Source: Candidatus Latescibacterota bacterium
GTDB taxonomy: Bacteria > Latescibacterota > UBA2968
Reading direction: 5' to 3'
DNA length: 64,000 nt
NCBI GenBank assembly: GCA_022821275.1
Contig: JAJEDY010000094.1
Span: 1 to 64,000 of the forward strand
Below, one piece after another: positions 9,557-21,400 of the stretch. Under the pieces are notes generated by a model, which worked only from the letters and a program-made list of their open reading frames with translations, had not been told where the DNA came from and did no database searches. How positions within the stretch are numbered: position 1 is the stretch's first letter; each line of letters begins with the position of its first letter. Position numbers and translations under genes: made by a program.

Positions 9557-10909
9557 TTACAATTTAAAGACGTGATCTTTTTTTCCAGATACAGCCTGTG
9601 TGGCATTGCGCGTATCGACAATACAGCGCGCGCGTTTTACTATCCATTCGTAGTCCCAATCGCTGTGATGGGTCACTATCACCACACAATGGGACTCAGT
9701 TAAACTTTTTTCGTTTAAAGTAACGCCCTTCAGGTCCAAAGTTTCTGTTTGCAAGTGATCTACAAACGGATCGCAATACGAGACCTTCGCGCCTTTCTCC
9801 TGAAGCATTTCCAAAATATCCAATGCCGGAGACTCGCGAATATCGCGTACATCGGGTTTGTATGTCACGCCCAATATCAGGATGTTTGAGCCTTTCAAAC
9901 ACCGCTCGTGTTCGTTGAGTGCGTCGGTGATTTTTTCGACCACATAGCCCGGCATGCTGCGCGTCACTTCGCTGGCCAATTCGATAAAGCGCGCATTGTA
10001 ATTCAAGGTCTTGAGCTTCCAGGCCAAAAAGTGGGGATCAACCGGGATGCAATGCCCGCCCAACCCAGGGCCGGGATAAAACGGCATAAATCCAAACGGC
10101 TTGGTCGCTGCGGCATCGATTACTTCCCAGACATCTACTCCCAGGCGATCACACATCAGTGCCACTTCATTGACCAGGCCGATATTTACACTGCGAAATG
10201 TATTTTCCAGCAACTTGGTCATTTCAGCGGCCTGGGTCGATGAGACCGATACGACTTCACCGATCAATTGCCGGTAAAAATGCGTGCCTATTTCTGCGCA
10301 AGACGGGGTAATCCCACCCACGACTTTGGGCGTGTTGGTGATGGTGTAAACCCTGTTGCCTGGATCGACGCGCTCTGGAGAAAATACGAGGAAGAAATCT
10401 CGTCCAACCTTCAAGCCACTTTCTTCGAGCAGTGGCAATACTAATTCCTGAGTCGTCCCTGGATACGTCGTGCTCTCTAAAATCACCAGTTGTCCACAGC
10501 GCAGTCGATCTTTGATTGTCTCACAGGCTTGTAGTATAAACGAGACATCCGGATCGCGTGTTTTATTTAAGGGGGTGGGTACGCATACCACCACCACATC
10601 AGTCTCATCGAGTACATCGCATTCTCGCGTGGCTGTCAATTTGCCCACCGCTTTGAGACCCGCCACCTCAAATTCCGATACACCCTGCACATCGGACTTT
10701 CCCGATTCTACCAGATCTACTTTGCGCGCCGATGTATCAATTCCCGTGACGGAAAATCCCACCTTGCCCAATTCCACGGATAGGGTCAATCCCACATATC
10801 CCAATCCCATCACCGCTATCCGCGCTTCGTGCGATGCGATTTTTTTCTCCAGCATCTGTCTGGGATTGGGGATTTCCCGAGGTAATCTTTCCGGTATAGC
10901 CATTATGTT
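9557..10909 (-). CDS. Nucleotide sugar dehydrogenase (UDP-GlcNAc/ManNAc dehydrogenase family)
   Basis: [59 protein letters not shown]. Start site uncertain (ORF opens at 10990). Confidence 0.88.
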   Translation of the reverse strand, partial: NIMAIPERLPREIPNPRQMLEKKIASHEARIAVMGLGYVGLTLSVELGKVGFSVTGIDTSARKVDLVESGKSDVQGVSEFEVAGLKAVGKLTATRECDVLDETDVVVVCVPTPLNKTRDPDVSFILQACETIKDRLRCGQLVILESTTYPGTTQELVLPLLEESGLKVGRDFFLVFSPERVDPGNRVYTITNTPKVVGGITPSCAEIGTHFYRQLIGEVVSVSSTQAAEMTKLLENTFRSVNIGLVNEVALMCDRLGVDVWEVIDAAATKPFGFMPFYPGPGLGGHCIPVDPHFLAWKLKTLNYNARFIELASEVTRSMPGYVVEKITDALNEHERCLKGSNILILGVTYKPDVRDIRESPALDILEMLQEKGAKVSYCDPFVDHLQTETLDLKGVTLNEKSLTESHCVVIVTHHSDWDYEWIVKRARCIVDTRNATQAVSGKKDHVFKL

Positions 10910-11826
10910 ATCCGCTCTGGTCCGATCATTTGAATCAATACGGCCTTTTGAATGTGCATGCGATTCTCTGCTTGATCCACAGCAATGCATCGTTCGCTTG
11001 CCATGACTTCGTCTGTTATTTCATATCCCTTGTGTGCAGGCAAGCAGTGCATGACATAGGCGTCGGTTTTTTTTAGCAAATCGCCATTGATCTGATATGG
11101 CGTGAATACTTTGGTGCGGCGCTTCTTTTCTTCTTCAAATTCTGGATTGTTAAAAAATTCCATATCAATCCACGTATCGGTATAAACAAAATCTGCATCG
11201 GCAACAGCGGCTTCCAGATCCAGCGTTTCTTCAAACAACCCGGTTGCACGCGCTGCTTTGACCAGTTCGGGATCTGCCGATGGCTTGTTGATCTCTGGCG
11301 TTACAGCCGTTATGCGTACGCCTGCTTTTGTACACGCGGTGACCAGCGAATTGCACACATTGTTCCAGATGCCCACATAAACGACATGTGTTCCCGTCAA
11401 TTTGCCTCGCACTTCCAGGATCGATAGCAGATCGCCCAGGGCTTGACAGGGGTGATAGCGGTCACAACATCCGTTGATAACAGGGACTTCGGAGCCGAGA
11501 GTCAACCGCAGCAGATCTTCGTGTTTGAGCATGCGCGCCATAATTACATCGGCATATCGCGACAGGACCTGTGCCTCATCGCGCACATCGGCCAGTCCAA
11601 AATTGGTGGTCATCCAGTCCAAAAATACGGCCTGACCTCCCAGTTGATGCATGCCCACTTCAAAAGATACGCGGGTGCGCGTCGATGTTTTCTGAAATAA
11701 CATCGCCAAAGTTTGTCCCTTTAGCAAACCCTCATAGCGCTCGGGATTCTTTTTGATCACCAGACCCATTTCTACTGCTCGCAAAATATCATCTGGCGAC
11801 CATGTCTTCAGCGTCAATAGATCCAT
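10903..11826 (-). CDS. argF: Ornithine carbamoyltransferase
   Basis: FQKTSTRTRVSFEVGMHQLGG; NGCCDRYHPCQALGDLLSI; MHCLPAHKGYEIT. Confidence 0.95.
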   Translation of the reverse strand: MDLLTLKTWSPDDILRAVEMGLVIKKNPERYEGLLKGQTLAMLFQKTSTRTRVSFEVGMHQLGGQAVFLDWMTTNFGLADVRDEAQVLSRYADVIMARMLKHEDLLRLTLGSEVPVINGCCDRYHPCQALGDLLSILEVRGKLTGTHVVYVGIWNNVCNSLVTACTKAGVRITAVTPEINKPSADPELVKAARATGLFEETLDLEAAVADADFVYTDTWIDMEFFNNPEFEEEKKRRTKVFTPYQINGDLLKKTDAYVMHCLPAHKGYEITDEVMASERCIAVDQAENRMHIQKAVLIQMIGPERIT

Positions 11827-11916
11827 ATCTATTTCCTTTCTGTTGAACCGCTGCTATAGCCTGCCCCTGCTGGCGTCAAGTGGGGGAGTTGTCAGGCCTG
11901 GGGGAGTCTCACAGAT

Positions 11917-12894
11917 TCACAATTGTTCGCGCACAACAGATAGCAAACGCGTTTGCACTTCGTCAACCGAGCCTGTAATCTCGCAACCCGATGCGCGGAT
12001 ATGACCGCCACCATCAAATTGACGGGCAACGCGATTGACATCTACTTTTTCCCGCGATCGCAAACTCACGCGCTGTTGCCCAGGCTCTTGTTCTTTAAAA
12101 AATAGTGCGACTTCAACTCCGTCAATCGACATCGCGTGATCGACCACGCCATCCAGATCGCCATTCATCGCATGGGTTTTGTGATCAACGTACAATGTGC
12201 AGATCTGTCCATTTTCGTGTAGCGTTAGATTCGACAGCGCGAATCCCAGAGTTTTTACCGTTTGGTACGTCTGGTTCGAAAACATGTTCTCCGCAATCTG
12301 CTGCGGATCAGCACCGTGTGTAACGAGTTCCGCAGCAGCACGGAGCGCGCGTTCTGGATGCGAATGTTTAAATAGCTTTGTGTCAAAAACAATTCCGGCA
12401 TATAAACAGGTCGCGATCTCAGGTGTAAACTCCGAATTACTACGACGGGCGTGCCTGTTTATGAGCAAATAGATCAATTCACTGACAGAACTGGCGTCTG
12501 GATCAATCACCCGCACATCGCTCTTTTCATCTGCATCTACATGGTGATCGATTACCAGTGTCCTGGTTGCAGGCCCAATCAGGTCTGCGACATCACCTAT
12601 GCGTTTTTTCGATATCGCGGTATCTACGACCACGAGGCGCGGCACGGGGGTTGTCAGTTCTGAGTTGTACACCGATTCTATGCGTTCATAGCCCGGCAAG
12701 AACCGATATTTGCGATCTGGCGTCTCATCCGCCACCAGAATGCGGTGCTTTTGATCATGATGCGCCAGCCAGTGGCTCAACCCCAATAACGCACCGAGGC
12801 CATCGCCATCGGCATTCACATGCGTTGTCAGCACGAGTTCATCGCCTGCCAACAAAAAATTCAGAGCCGCTTGAAAGTCCATTGTTATATCCAA
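11917..12894 (-). CDS. nrnA: DHH/DHHA1 phosphoesterase, NrnA-type oligoribonuclease
   Basis: TTHVNADGDGLGALLGL; VIDHHVDAD; FDGGGHIRASG. Confidence 0.9.
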   Translation of the reverse strand: MDITMDFQAALNFLLAGDELVLTTHVNADGDGLGALLGLSHWLAHHDQKHRILVADETPDRKYRFLPGYERIESVYNSELTTPVPRLVVVDTAISKKRIGDVADLIGPATRTLVIDHHVDADEKSDVRVIDPDASSVSELIYLLINRHARRSNSEFTPEIATCLYAGIVFDTKLFKHSHPERALRAAAELVTHGADPQQIAENMFSNQTYQTVKTLGFALSNLTLHENGQICTLYVDHKTHAMNGDLDGVVDHAMSIDGVEVALFFKEQEPGQQRVSLRSREKVDVNRVARQFDGGGHIRASGCEITGSVDEVQTRLLSVVREQL

Positions 12895-12921
12895 ATGTCC
12901 ATTATTGCAAAGGATGACAGA

Positions 12922-13512
12922 TCATCGGCGTTTTAACATTTGCTCGTGCTGGCGTTTGCGTTGCCCCAAAATTTGCTGCCGTCGCTTCTGCGAACTGTGT
13001 ATGTTGTAAAGAATACTCACTCGTTTGCGTGCCGTTTGTAATACCTGGACATCGCGCTGGTCCTGATCTTTTATTCGGGAAAAATACAGCAGGCGTTGGG
13101 CAGCGTCTCGTAGTGATTTTGCCGAAAACAATACGGATAGTATTCCCTGTCGCCCGATTTTGTATATTTCACGCGCACGTTGTGCTATATCTTGCTCGCG
13201 ATTTTTGAGTTGTGACTGAGCCTGTCGAAGCTGTTGCTCAGTACGCTTGATTTCATCTCCCAGACTATTGATTTCTTCAGCCAAATTCAGAGATGTGTTT
13301 TCATCCTCGCTTTCAGGTTGATTTGGCACCGATGCTTCAGACGAAGGCTGGGAGGGTAAGTCACGCGCTTTTAAGCTGTCCATCGCTGCTTGTTCAGCTT
13401 TCAGGCGTGTTTCCAGAACTGTTATTGTCTGTGCTCTGCCAGTAGATGATAATGCAATTAGAAGAGCTATCATATACAATATGTACGCTGGTTTTTGCAC
13501 GCCATACCTCAT
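12922..13512 (-). CDS. Secreted coiled-coil protein, EnvC-like N-terminal region without a LytM domain
   Basis: Signal-like ILYMIALLIALSSTGRAQ; long heptad region; AREIYKIGRQGILSVLFSAKSLRDAAQRLLYFSRIKDQDQ; located directly after ftsX. Confidence 0.7.
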   Translation of the reverse strand: MRYGVQKPAYILYMIALLIALSSTGRAQTITVLETRLKAEQAAMDSLKARDLPSQPSSEASVPNQPESEDENTSLNLAEEINSLGDEIKRTEQQLRQAQSQLKNREQDIAQRAREIYKIGRQGILSVLFSAKSLRDAAQRLLYFSRIKDQDQRDVQVLQTARKRVSILYNIHSSQKRRQQILGQRKRQHEQMLKRR

Positions 13513-14372
13513 GTAATTTCTCTCAATAGGCGGTTTAATGATGACCAACTGCCCACTGCGCCCAGCACTGTGCCCAATGCCACCAGACAGAGTGCCAGTT
13601 CAATCGTTGGTGTAACTGTCAAATCCGGTACGCGAACAGCCCACCACGGTGCTATATAAGCCAGCATTAAGGGTGCCAAAAATCCACCGATAGAGCCTTG
13701 TATTATCCCTCCAGTCCCAAAGATCATCCACACAGTCATATTCGTTGCGCCGACCAGCCTCATAATCCCAATGGTATCGCGCTGGGCGAGTACCATCAAC
13801 TTGGTCGCATGGCTTATTGCAAATGCACACGCAAAACACAGCACACATCCAAGCGCGAGTCCAATGCCGGTGATTACTACAATAAAATGCTCTAAAGAAT
13901 CCGCCCAAACTTCACCTACATTTACACCTTCTACAGCGTTATGGCCGGTTACATGTCTTGCAACAGACCGAGCGCGGCGCGGCATATTCTCACCGGGCGA
14001 GATACGTACTCTGAGTGAAGCGGGCAATGGATTGCGCGACAGCGCATCGACCGCACCCAGGCCGAAACGTGACTGAAATTCTCTGGCAGCCTCGTCCTGA
14101 TCTACATACACAATTCCGGCTACCTCGGGCCTCGCTTCTAACGTGCGCCGCAATGCGAATACGCGCTGAGATGAAACGCCGTCTTTTAAGTAAATGTCTA
14201 TCTCTACCCGCGCGCGCAATCGGTCAACCAGCGCGTTTCCACTTTCGATGACCTGCCACAGGAATCCCAATACCAGCAGCGATGCCCCAATGGTTACCAC
14301 TGAAATCACACCTGAGATTCTCGTGCGCACAACGCCTTGCCAGGCCTCGCGCAATACCAGCGACAAATTCAT
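13509..14372 (-). CDS. ftsX: Cell division protein FtsX (permease-like)
   Basis: EIDIYLKDGVSSQRVFALRRTLEARPEVAGIVYVDQDEAAREF; C-terminal four-TM FtsX region with MRLVGATNMTVWM. Confidence 0.9.
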   Translation of the reverse strand: MNLSLVLREAWQGVVRTRISGVISVVTIGASLLVLGFLWQVIESGNALVDRLRARVEIDIYLKDGVSSQRVFALRRTLEARPEVAGIVYVDQDEAAREFQSRFGLGAVDALSRNPLPASLRVRISPGENMPRRARSVARHVTGHNAVEGVNVGEVWADSLEHFIVVITGIGLALGCVLCFACAFAISHATKLMVLAQRDTIGIMRLVGATNMTVWMIFGTGGIIQGSIGGFLAPLMLAYIAPWWAVRVPDLTVTPTIELALCLVALGTVLGAVGSWSSLNRLLREIT

Positions 14373-14388
14373 TTCACTTTTCCGTTAC

Positions 14389-15054
14389 TCAATTTGTAAC
14401 TTGTTCAATGACGCCATTTTCCAACTGCAATATCCGCCAGGAATATTTGTTTTTCTGTACTGAATTGCGCGTCGCTATGATCACAGCTATTCCGCGCGCA
14501 TTCATCTTTTTTAAAATAGCCATCACGCGTTCGGTTGCTTCAGAATCCAAATTGGCTGTTGGCTCATCTGCCAACACGACAAGGGGATCATTCACCAGTG
14601 CCCGCGCAATGGCCACCCGCAGTCGCTCCTCACCCGATAACTCATCTGGATACGCATTGCGTTTGTGCAACAAATTCACATCCGACAATATCGCTCGTGT
14701 TTTTCGCTTGATCCAGCGCCGCGAAACACCTGTTACTTCAAGTGCAAAGGCTATATTTTCATATACTGTGCGATGGTGCAATAATTTGAAGTCCTGAAAA
14801 ACCATCCCCACTTGCCGTCGCAATCTCGGGATATCCGATTTTCGGATTTGTCGCGAGTCGTATTCTCCTACAGAAACTACGCCAGAACTGGGCAATTCCG
14901 CAAATATAACCAGCTCGAGTATCGCGCGTTTTTCCGCGTCGGTCTGTCCAACCAGATAGACAAATTCACCCCGATTGATCTCTGTGTTGACATCGACCAA
15001 TATCGGTTGTCCCTGCTGCTCGACACACACGTTTTGTAATTTGATTACAGGCAT
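14389..15054 (-). CDS. ftsE: FtsE-like ABC ATPase with degenerate Walker A and H-loop
   Basis: GEFVYLVGQTDAEKRAILELVIFAELPSSG; LSGEERLRVAIARALV; VVLADEPTANLDSE; GIAVIIATRNSVQ; next to ftsX. Confidence 0.88.
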   Translation of the reverse strand: MPVIKLQNVCVEQQGQPILVDVNTEINRGEFVYLVGQTDAEKRAILELVIFAELPSSGVVSVGEYDSRQIRKSDIPRLRRQVGMVFQDFKLLHHRTVYENIAFALEVTGVSRRWIKRKTRAILSDVNLLHKRNAYPDELSGEERLRVAIARALVNDPLVVLADEPTANLDSEATERVMAILKKMNARGIAVIIATRNSVQKNKYSWRILQLENGVIEQVTN

Positions 15055-15086
15055 GATGTACAACTGTTTCAGTAGCTCCAATTGAG

Positions 15087-15836
15087 CTATTTTTTAAGAA
15101 CAAAATGCACCCGATCCGAAAATTCTGTCGGTGGTGCATACCCAAATCCGCCGTAAGCTCCGACCATTTCAAAAGGCGATTTATCTATAATTTCTACAAT
15201 TGCCGACAAAGAGTAGATGCGCTGTTGATGCACTTCTTTGACCACTTCATCCGTATCTTCAAAGTGAATATCAAATTTGTTGTATTGTACACCCTTCTCG
15301 TAATAGCTGTGCCGCCGATATGAAAATCCATCTCCCGAATCTTCTGATTCCATATTGCTAAAGTATTGCCTCGAATTGTTCTCTGTACAGATATCGACCA
15401 CAAAAACACCGTTGAGATTTACAATGAGATGCACTTCTTCCAGAGCACGCGCGATCATTTCGGGTGCCGTCAAATAGTTGATGCTATCGTACAAACACAA
15501 TACTGCATCACACGGAGGTAAATCACCCAAATTGAGCAGATTGCGATGATAAAATGGAATGGGATAGCGCAATTTACGCGCCTTTTCTATAGCCATATCC
15601 AGCATTTCTCGGCAACCATCTGCACCCATTACATCGAACTTCTGACGGTATAACTCAATTGCCAGACTGCCCGTGCCGCAGGCCAGATCCAATACGCGGT
15701 TGGGTTTGATTTTGTGTCGGGCGAGCAATGACGACACATAATGTGCCCAATGTACGTAATCCACATGTCGCATCACATAGTCGTAAATGGTCGCCAGGCG
15801 GCTATACGGGGTTGCCTCAGTTTTGAAGTTTTGCAT
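15087..15836 (-). CDS. Class I SAM-dependent methyltransferase
   Basis: VLDLACGTGSLAIELYRQKFDVMGADGCREML. Confidence 0.85.
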   Translation of the reverse strand: MQNFKTEATPYSRLATIYDYVMRHVDYVHWAHYVSSLLARHKIKPNRVLDLACGTGSLAIELYRQKFDVMGADGCREMLDMAIEKARKLRYPIPFYHRNLLNLGDLPPCDAVLCLYDSINYLTAPEMIARALEEVHLIVNLNGVFVVDICTENNSRQYFSNMESEDSGDGFSYRRHSYYEKGVQYNKFDIHFEDTDEVVKEVHQQRIYSLSAIVEIIDKSPFEMVGAYGGFGYAPPTEFSDRVHFVLKK

Positions 15837-15905
15837 AAAATGAAAAACGGCCAGCCCGTGCCAGCCTTTGCCTTTCTGCTTTTTTGGTTCTGACGGGATC
15901 GCGTT

Positions 15906-16178
15906 TTAAAAAAACTCTGGTGCCTGTGCTTCATCTCGAATAACGCGATAATATTCAGGTGCCCGCTTCCGCGATACATTGCCTCGTGGAAGCGCCAATA
16001 CCTCAAACTCCAACAGGCGATCGGAAAATGCAATGCACACCCTCTGTCCGGCGCGCAGAGTGCGACTCGCCTTGGCTTCCTGCCCATCTACTGTCACAAT
16101 CCCATTGTCACACGCCCGCTTGGCCTCTGATCGTCGCCGCACCAGACAACACGTATTTAGATAGATATCTAATCTCAT
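15906..16178 (-). CDS. S4-domain RNA-binding protein (HslR/Hsp15-like)
   Basis: MRLDIYLNTCCLVRRRSEAKRACDNGIVTVDGQEAKASRTLRAGQRVCI. Confidence 0.85.
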   Translation of the reverse strand: MRLDIYLNTCCLVRRRSEAKRACDNGIVTVDGQEAKASRTLRAGQRVCIAFSDRLLEFEVLALPRGNVSRKRAPEYYRVIRDEAQAPEFF

Positions 16179-16211
16179 GTCGGTTGTCAGCCTCAACCAG
16201 TCTCTACATTT

Positions 16212-17456
16212 TTACTCTTCCAGCCGCACATCCACATATAATTTCGCCCGCGTTTCCGCCAGTTTCTCGCGGAATAATGCCTGCAAGCGTTCATCTTTGG
16301 CAATTTGCTCTAATGCAGTGGCCTCATCATTGATGCGGAATAGGTTCCAGCCGCCTTCCACTTTTACGGGCAAACTCACATCACCCGGCTTAAGTGCTCG
16401 AACGACATCTGCAAATTCGGATGGAAGATCGGACCTGGGAAGGTTTGCCCAAAATCCGCCACGCGATGCTGTTTCTTCATAGTCGGAATGCTCGCGCGCA
16501 AGTTCGGCAAAATCCGCCCCGTCTTGAATCTGTTGATACAACGCCATTGCCTTTTGCTGCGAGGCTTTTTCGTCTTTTTGCAACAAGAACAAAATGTGCC
16601 GCGCCCGCACCTGATCGCCCGAAATTGCCTCAACGCGAATAATGTGAAAGCCAAATTGCGATTGCACGAGACCGCTCACTTCGCCGACTTTGAGACTAAA
16701 GGCAACGTCTTCAAATGCAGGTACCATGGTCCCGCGTCCAAAAAAGCCCAAATCTCCGCCCCGAGACGCGCTGCCCGGATCTTGTGAGTATTCTTTTGCC
16801 AGTGCTGCAAAATCTTCACCTGCTCGAATGCGTTCCAAAACCGCTTCTGCCTGGGGGCGAATTTTGTCCTGCTGTTCTGTCGATGCAACAGGTTCAATAA
16901 AAATATGGCTCAAAGACACAATATTTGATTCGCCGCGGCGGTATTTTTCTTGAAAGTCTTTTATATCTCGGGGCGATACACTGACCTGCTGCGCCAGCAT
17001 TTCATACATACTGCGTTCCAAGTACTGGTTGCGAAATTGCTCCCTGAATTTGTCTCGCATCTGTCGCTCGGTCAACCCCGCTTTTTTTAATTCTTCGGCA
17101 AAATCCGCTGCGCCGAATTGTTCCTTAAACTGGCGAACCTGCGCTCGCACCATTTCTTCTACGCGCTCGTCATCTACCTCTATGCTGTCTTCGCGCGCTC
17201 TGACGAGTAATAAGTTGCGCTGAATTTCATTTTCCAGCACCTTATTAAACATATTCTCAAGCTCGGTCTGCGGCACGGTTCGCACATCAATTCTTCGACC
17301 TATCAATTCCATCCGCAGCTTGTTCTCCACATCAGACCGCAGCACAATTTTGTCATCTATCACTGCTATAATTTTATCCAATAAGATAGGCTCTGCACGC
17401 GCTGTGCCCGCGAGCAGGAATACCCCAATCAGCAAGTTGATGAGCAGCGTTTTCAT
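16212..17456 (-). CDS. surA: Peptidylprolyl isomerase SurA-like
   Basis: N-terminal SurA region plus two parvulin domains ([48 protein letters not shown]). Confidence 0.85.
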   Translation of the reverse strand: MKTLLINLLIGVFLLAGTARAEPILLDKIIAVIDDKIVLRSDVENKLRMELIGRRIDVRTVPQTELENMFNKVLENEIQRNLLLVRAREDSIEVDDERVEEMVRAQVRQFKEQFGAADFAEELKKAGLTERQMRDKFREQFRNQYLERSMYEMLAQQVSVSPRDIKDFQEKYRRGESNIVSLSHIFIEPVASTEQQDKIRPQAEAVLERIRAGEDFAALAKEYSQDPGSASRGGDLGFFGRGTMVPAFEDVAFSLKVGEVSGLVQSQFGFHIIRVEAISGDQVRARHILFLLQKDEKASQQKAMALYQQIQDGADFAELAREHSDYEETASRGGFWANLPRSDLPSEFADVVRALKPGDVSLPVKVEGGWNLFRINDEATALEQIAKDERLQALFREKLAETRAKLYVDVRLEE

Positions 17457-17495
17457 GTCGATAAATTCCCTGTAATTGGTGAGACATTCCAGTCC

Positions 17496-18353
17496 TCACC
17501 TCGTACTATTCAATTGTCTCCAATCGACTGACCATTCCATTCGTTCTTTGAGCTCGGCAAGCAGTTTGGCGCGTTGCACACGTCGGCGCTCGGTCAGGAT
17601 GCGTTGCTGAATCTCGCCGCGCACATTGACCAAATCGCGTATTGAACCCGCGTCGTTTCGATCCATTACTTCGATGATATGGTAGCCCAACCTGGTACGT
17701 ATGCGTATCCGATGTCCCAATTTGGCTTCCCAACATGCCGCCCAGAAAGAAGGGTTGACCATGTCTTCGGTAAAATACCCCAGATCGCCACCATTTGTAG
17801 CCGACTGATCGATTGAGACTTCGCGTGCTACCTGTTCAAAAAATTCGCCCTTTTGCAGCCGGGTCCACGCCCGGTTCTGTGCACTTCGATCTGCCACAAT
17901 GAGATGCCGCACCCTGAGTTCGAGTTGATCGCGCTCGAACTCCGCACGATGTTCTTCGTAGTAGGCGAGAATTTCGTCCTCTGAGACTTCGGCATCGCGT
18001 GCGTGCGTGCGTGCCATCAGTTCGCTTGCCAACAGTTGCCGAACAGCGCGATCAATGCGATCTGATAGTTCGGGATCCTGGTCGAGTTCTTGTCTTATGG
18101 CTTCTCGATAGAGGAGTTCTTCCTCGATCCAATTTTCGACCAATCTTTGTTTTTCTTTCGGCGTGATTGTATCTGCAAATGGAGGAGGAATACGCCTCTC
18201 CAATGCTTCTTTGGTCAGATAGCGATTCTCCACTTGCGCCACGATGGAAACTTTTTGTGGCCTCTCGCATCCCCACATGCCAATCAGGCAGCTTATCAGG
18301 CCGATTTTTAAATACCGCGCTCGTTTCAAAACGCGATCTCCCATTGAGATCAT
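17496..18353 (-). CDS. Parvulin-type peptidylprolyl isomerase lipoprotein (PpiC/PrsA-like)
   Basis: Lipobox-like LISCLIGMWGCERP; VRHLIVADRSAQ; SIDQSATNGGDLGYFTEDMVNPSF. Confidence 0.85.
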   Translation of the reverse strand: MISMGDRVLKRARYLKIGLISCLIGMWGCERPQKVSIVAQVENRYLTKEALERRIPPPFADTITPKEKQRLVENWIEEELLYREAIRQELDQDPELSDRIDRAVRQLLASELMARTHARDAEVSEDEILAYYEEHRAEFERDQLELRVRHLIVADRSAQNRAWTRLQKGEFFEQVAREVSIDQSATNGGDLGYFTEDMVNPSFWAACWEAKLGHRIRIRTRLGYHIIEVMDRNDAGSIRDLVNVRGEIQQRILTERRRVQRAKLLAELKERMEWSVDWRQLNSTR

Positions 18354-18417
18354 ATTCCCGCATATGGCTCTAAACTATTGGCAATAAAAAAGGTTCCGAG
18401 TAATCGAATATACGCCT

Positions 18418-21400
18418 TCAAATTAGGCTCTGCAACACATTTTTAGCCGATTCTAACCGCGATTGCGGCCCGTTTCCAATTAGTGCGACTTCGATTTTTG
18501 GCAGTTCTCCCAGGGCAAATTCCAGGGGGAGGGGTGATTGTGTCACCATGCGTTCAATATCTGTTCGCATCAGCGGTTTGTCAGGTGACAGGGTCATTGT
18601 CATGGTCTGTCCGATTTGCAATTGAGACAACCTGAGTTGGCGGGCCAGAATTTTGACCTGTAAGATGTCTAATAACGCGGATGTGGGATCGGGCAACGGC
18701 CCAAAGCGATCTGCGAGTTCTTCTTCAATCGCCAGGACTTCCACTGTTTGGCGTATCTGACCCAATCGCTGATAAAACTGCATTTTTTGATCTGTATCCG
18801 GAATATAGTCGTCCGGAATATACGACGAGACGGACACCTGTATATCTGGCTCACTTGCGGGTTCGATCTCATCGCCCTTGATTTGCCGCACGGCTTCGTC
18901 TAAAAGGCGCGTGTACAAATCAAATCCCACGGCTGCTATATGTCCGTGTTGCTGCGCGCCGAGCAAGTTGCCCGTGCCCCTGATTTCCATGTCCCGCATG
19001 GAAATGTGAAAACCCGATCCCAAATCCGAAAATTCTTCGATAGCGCGCAATCGCCTCACAGCCGGTTTTTTGAGTGCTTGCCACGACGGTACAAATAAAT
19101 ACGCATATGCCCGCTTATTCGACCGCCCTACCCGACCGCGTAACTGATATAATTGCGCCAATCCCAGGCGATCTGCCCGATTTACGATTAGCGTGTTCGC
19201 GTTGGGAATGTCCAGCCCGGATTCCACGATCATGGTCGAGACCAGAACATCGTATTTGTGCTCAAAAAAGTCCATCATCACTTTTTCGAGTTGTCGCTCG
19301 GGCATTTGTCCATGTCCCATGCCAAAACGCACCTGCGGTAGCAGGCGAGTGAGAAAGCCCATCATCGCGTGCATGGATTGAACCCGATTGTGGACAAAAT
19401 AAACCTGTCCACCGCGATCCACTTCCCGTAAGATCGCTTCGGCAATGCGGTCTTCTTCAAAAGCCAGCACTTCAGTCTGAATGGGCAAGCGGTCTTTGGG
19501 CGGGGTTTGTATGACAGACATATCGCGCGCGCCCATCAGCGACATGTGCAGGGTGCGCGGAATTGGTGTGGCGGTAAGTGTCAACACATCTACCAGGCGC
19601 CGCATTTCTTTTAACCGCTCTTTGTGCCGCACCCCAAAGCGGTGTTCTTCGTCTATGACCAGAAGGCCGAGTGATTTGAAGGCGACGTCTTTTGACAACA
19701 ACCGATGCGTGCCCACTACGATATCTACGGTGCCTTTTTTTAACCCTTCGAGGGTCCGCGTTTGTTCGGTCCGTGTGCGGAAACGGCTCAAGACCGCTAT
19801 ATGGACGGGAAATTCGGAAAACCGCTCGCAAAATGTGCGATAATGCTGTTGCGCCAAAATGGTCGTGGGGGCGAGTACTGCTACTTGTTTGCCATCTAAA
19901 ATTGCTTTAAATGCCCCGCGAATTGCCACTTCTGTTTTGCCGTATCCCACATCGCCACAAATCAAGCGGTCCATGGCCGATTGCGCTTCCATATCTTTTT
20001 GTACGGCGTCAATCGCTTCTTGTTGATCCCGGGTTTCGCGATAGGGAAACGAAGCTTCCAGCGCTTTCATTTCTGACCCGTCAGGCGAAAATGACGTGCC
20101 CGGTTGCGCCTTGCGTTCGGCGTATAATGACACGAGTTCTGCTGCCATTTTGAATATGGCTTTGCGCGTCTTTTCCTTTAGCCGTTCCCATGCCACTGTG
20201 CCCAATTTGCTCAATACGGGTACTATGCCATCTTGTCCCGAATATTTTTGCACCTGATTCATCTGATCCACTGGCACAAAAACGCGATCCCCATCCCGAT
20301 ATCCAATGGTCAGACAATCGCTGGCCATGCGGCCTATTTCAATTCGCTTCACGCCTTCAAATCGGCCGATTCCGTGATCTACATGCACGACAAAGTCGCC
20401 GCGCTGAAGTGCGGACACAGTCTTGATGGGTTGCGCATCTTGAAAACGTCGATACCGCCGTCTGCGATGTACGCGGCTGTAAATTTCGTGGTCATTGATC
20501 AAAAAGACTTTGCCGGGGCGGTATGTAAATCCGGATTGTAGTGTGCCCACATATAGGGAGACGATATCGGCACTTTCTTCCAGGATTTCTTCCAACCGCG
20601 CTTTTTGCCCTTCACTTTCACACAAAATGACCACTTCATAGGCGTCCAACCAGTGCTTTCGCAAATCCTCTTTTAATAGCTGCACATGGCCTTCGTAATG
20701 TCGCCCACTCTGTCCGCCCAAATCCACCACTTCCTCAGATGTCCCGCCCAATGCGCGATTTAAGACTCTGGGCATGTGTTCTAATTGCCGAAGCACGGTC
20801 TCAGGTTGGCGGAGTACACATTGCGCTGGTAAGGGTTCTGTTTCTGCCCGCCGTCTTTTCTGTCGCTGTGCGATTTGCTCACACGCGTGCCAGGCGTTAT
20901 CCGCGGCAGTAGCGATGCCATCCGGGTCATCGAGGACGAGCCAGCATCCTTCGGGCACGTAATCCAACAATCCCGTGCGTTCGCCATATAACACACTCAG
21001 ATAATGTTCCTGCCCTTCAAAAATGCCTTCGCGTTCCAGTGTGTTTCGCACCTCGGGCAATTCGATTTCCAGGTTTCGTTCTGCTATTTCCAGATTTTCC
21101 AGATAAATATCTGCCATTGTCAGCGGAAGCACGCTTTCTCGACAGGGCAAAATGCGCGTTTCCTCTATTTGTGCGATAGACCGCTGAGTGCTCAAATCAA
21201 ATGATCGGATGGATGAGATTTCATCGCCCCAAAACTCCAGTCTGATCGGATGCGCGTTGCCAAACGAACAAATATCCAGGATGCCGCCGCGCATCCCAAA
21301 TTGTCCCACGCCCTCCACAGTTGTTACCCGTTCGTATCCGATTTCCACCAGATGATCCGCCAGTTCTAAAGGCGGTGTTTCCTGTTCCAGGCGAAGCGAT

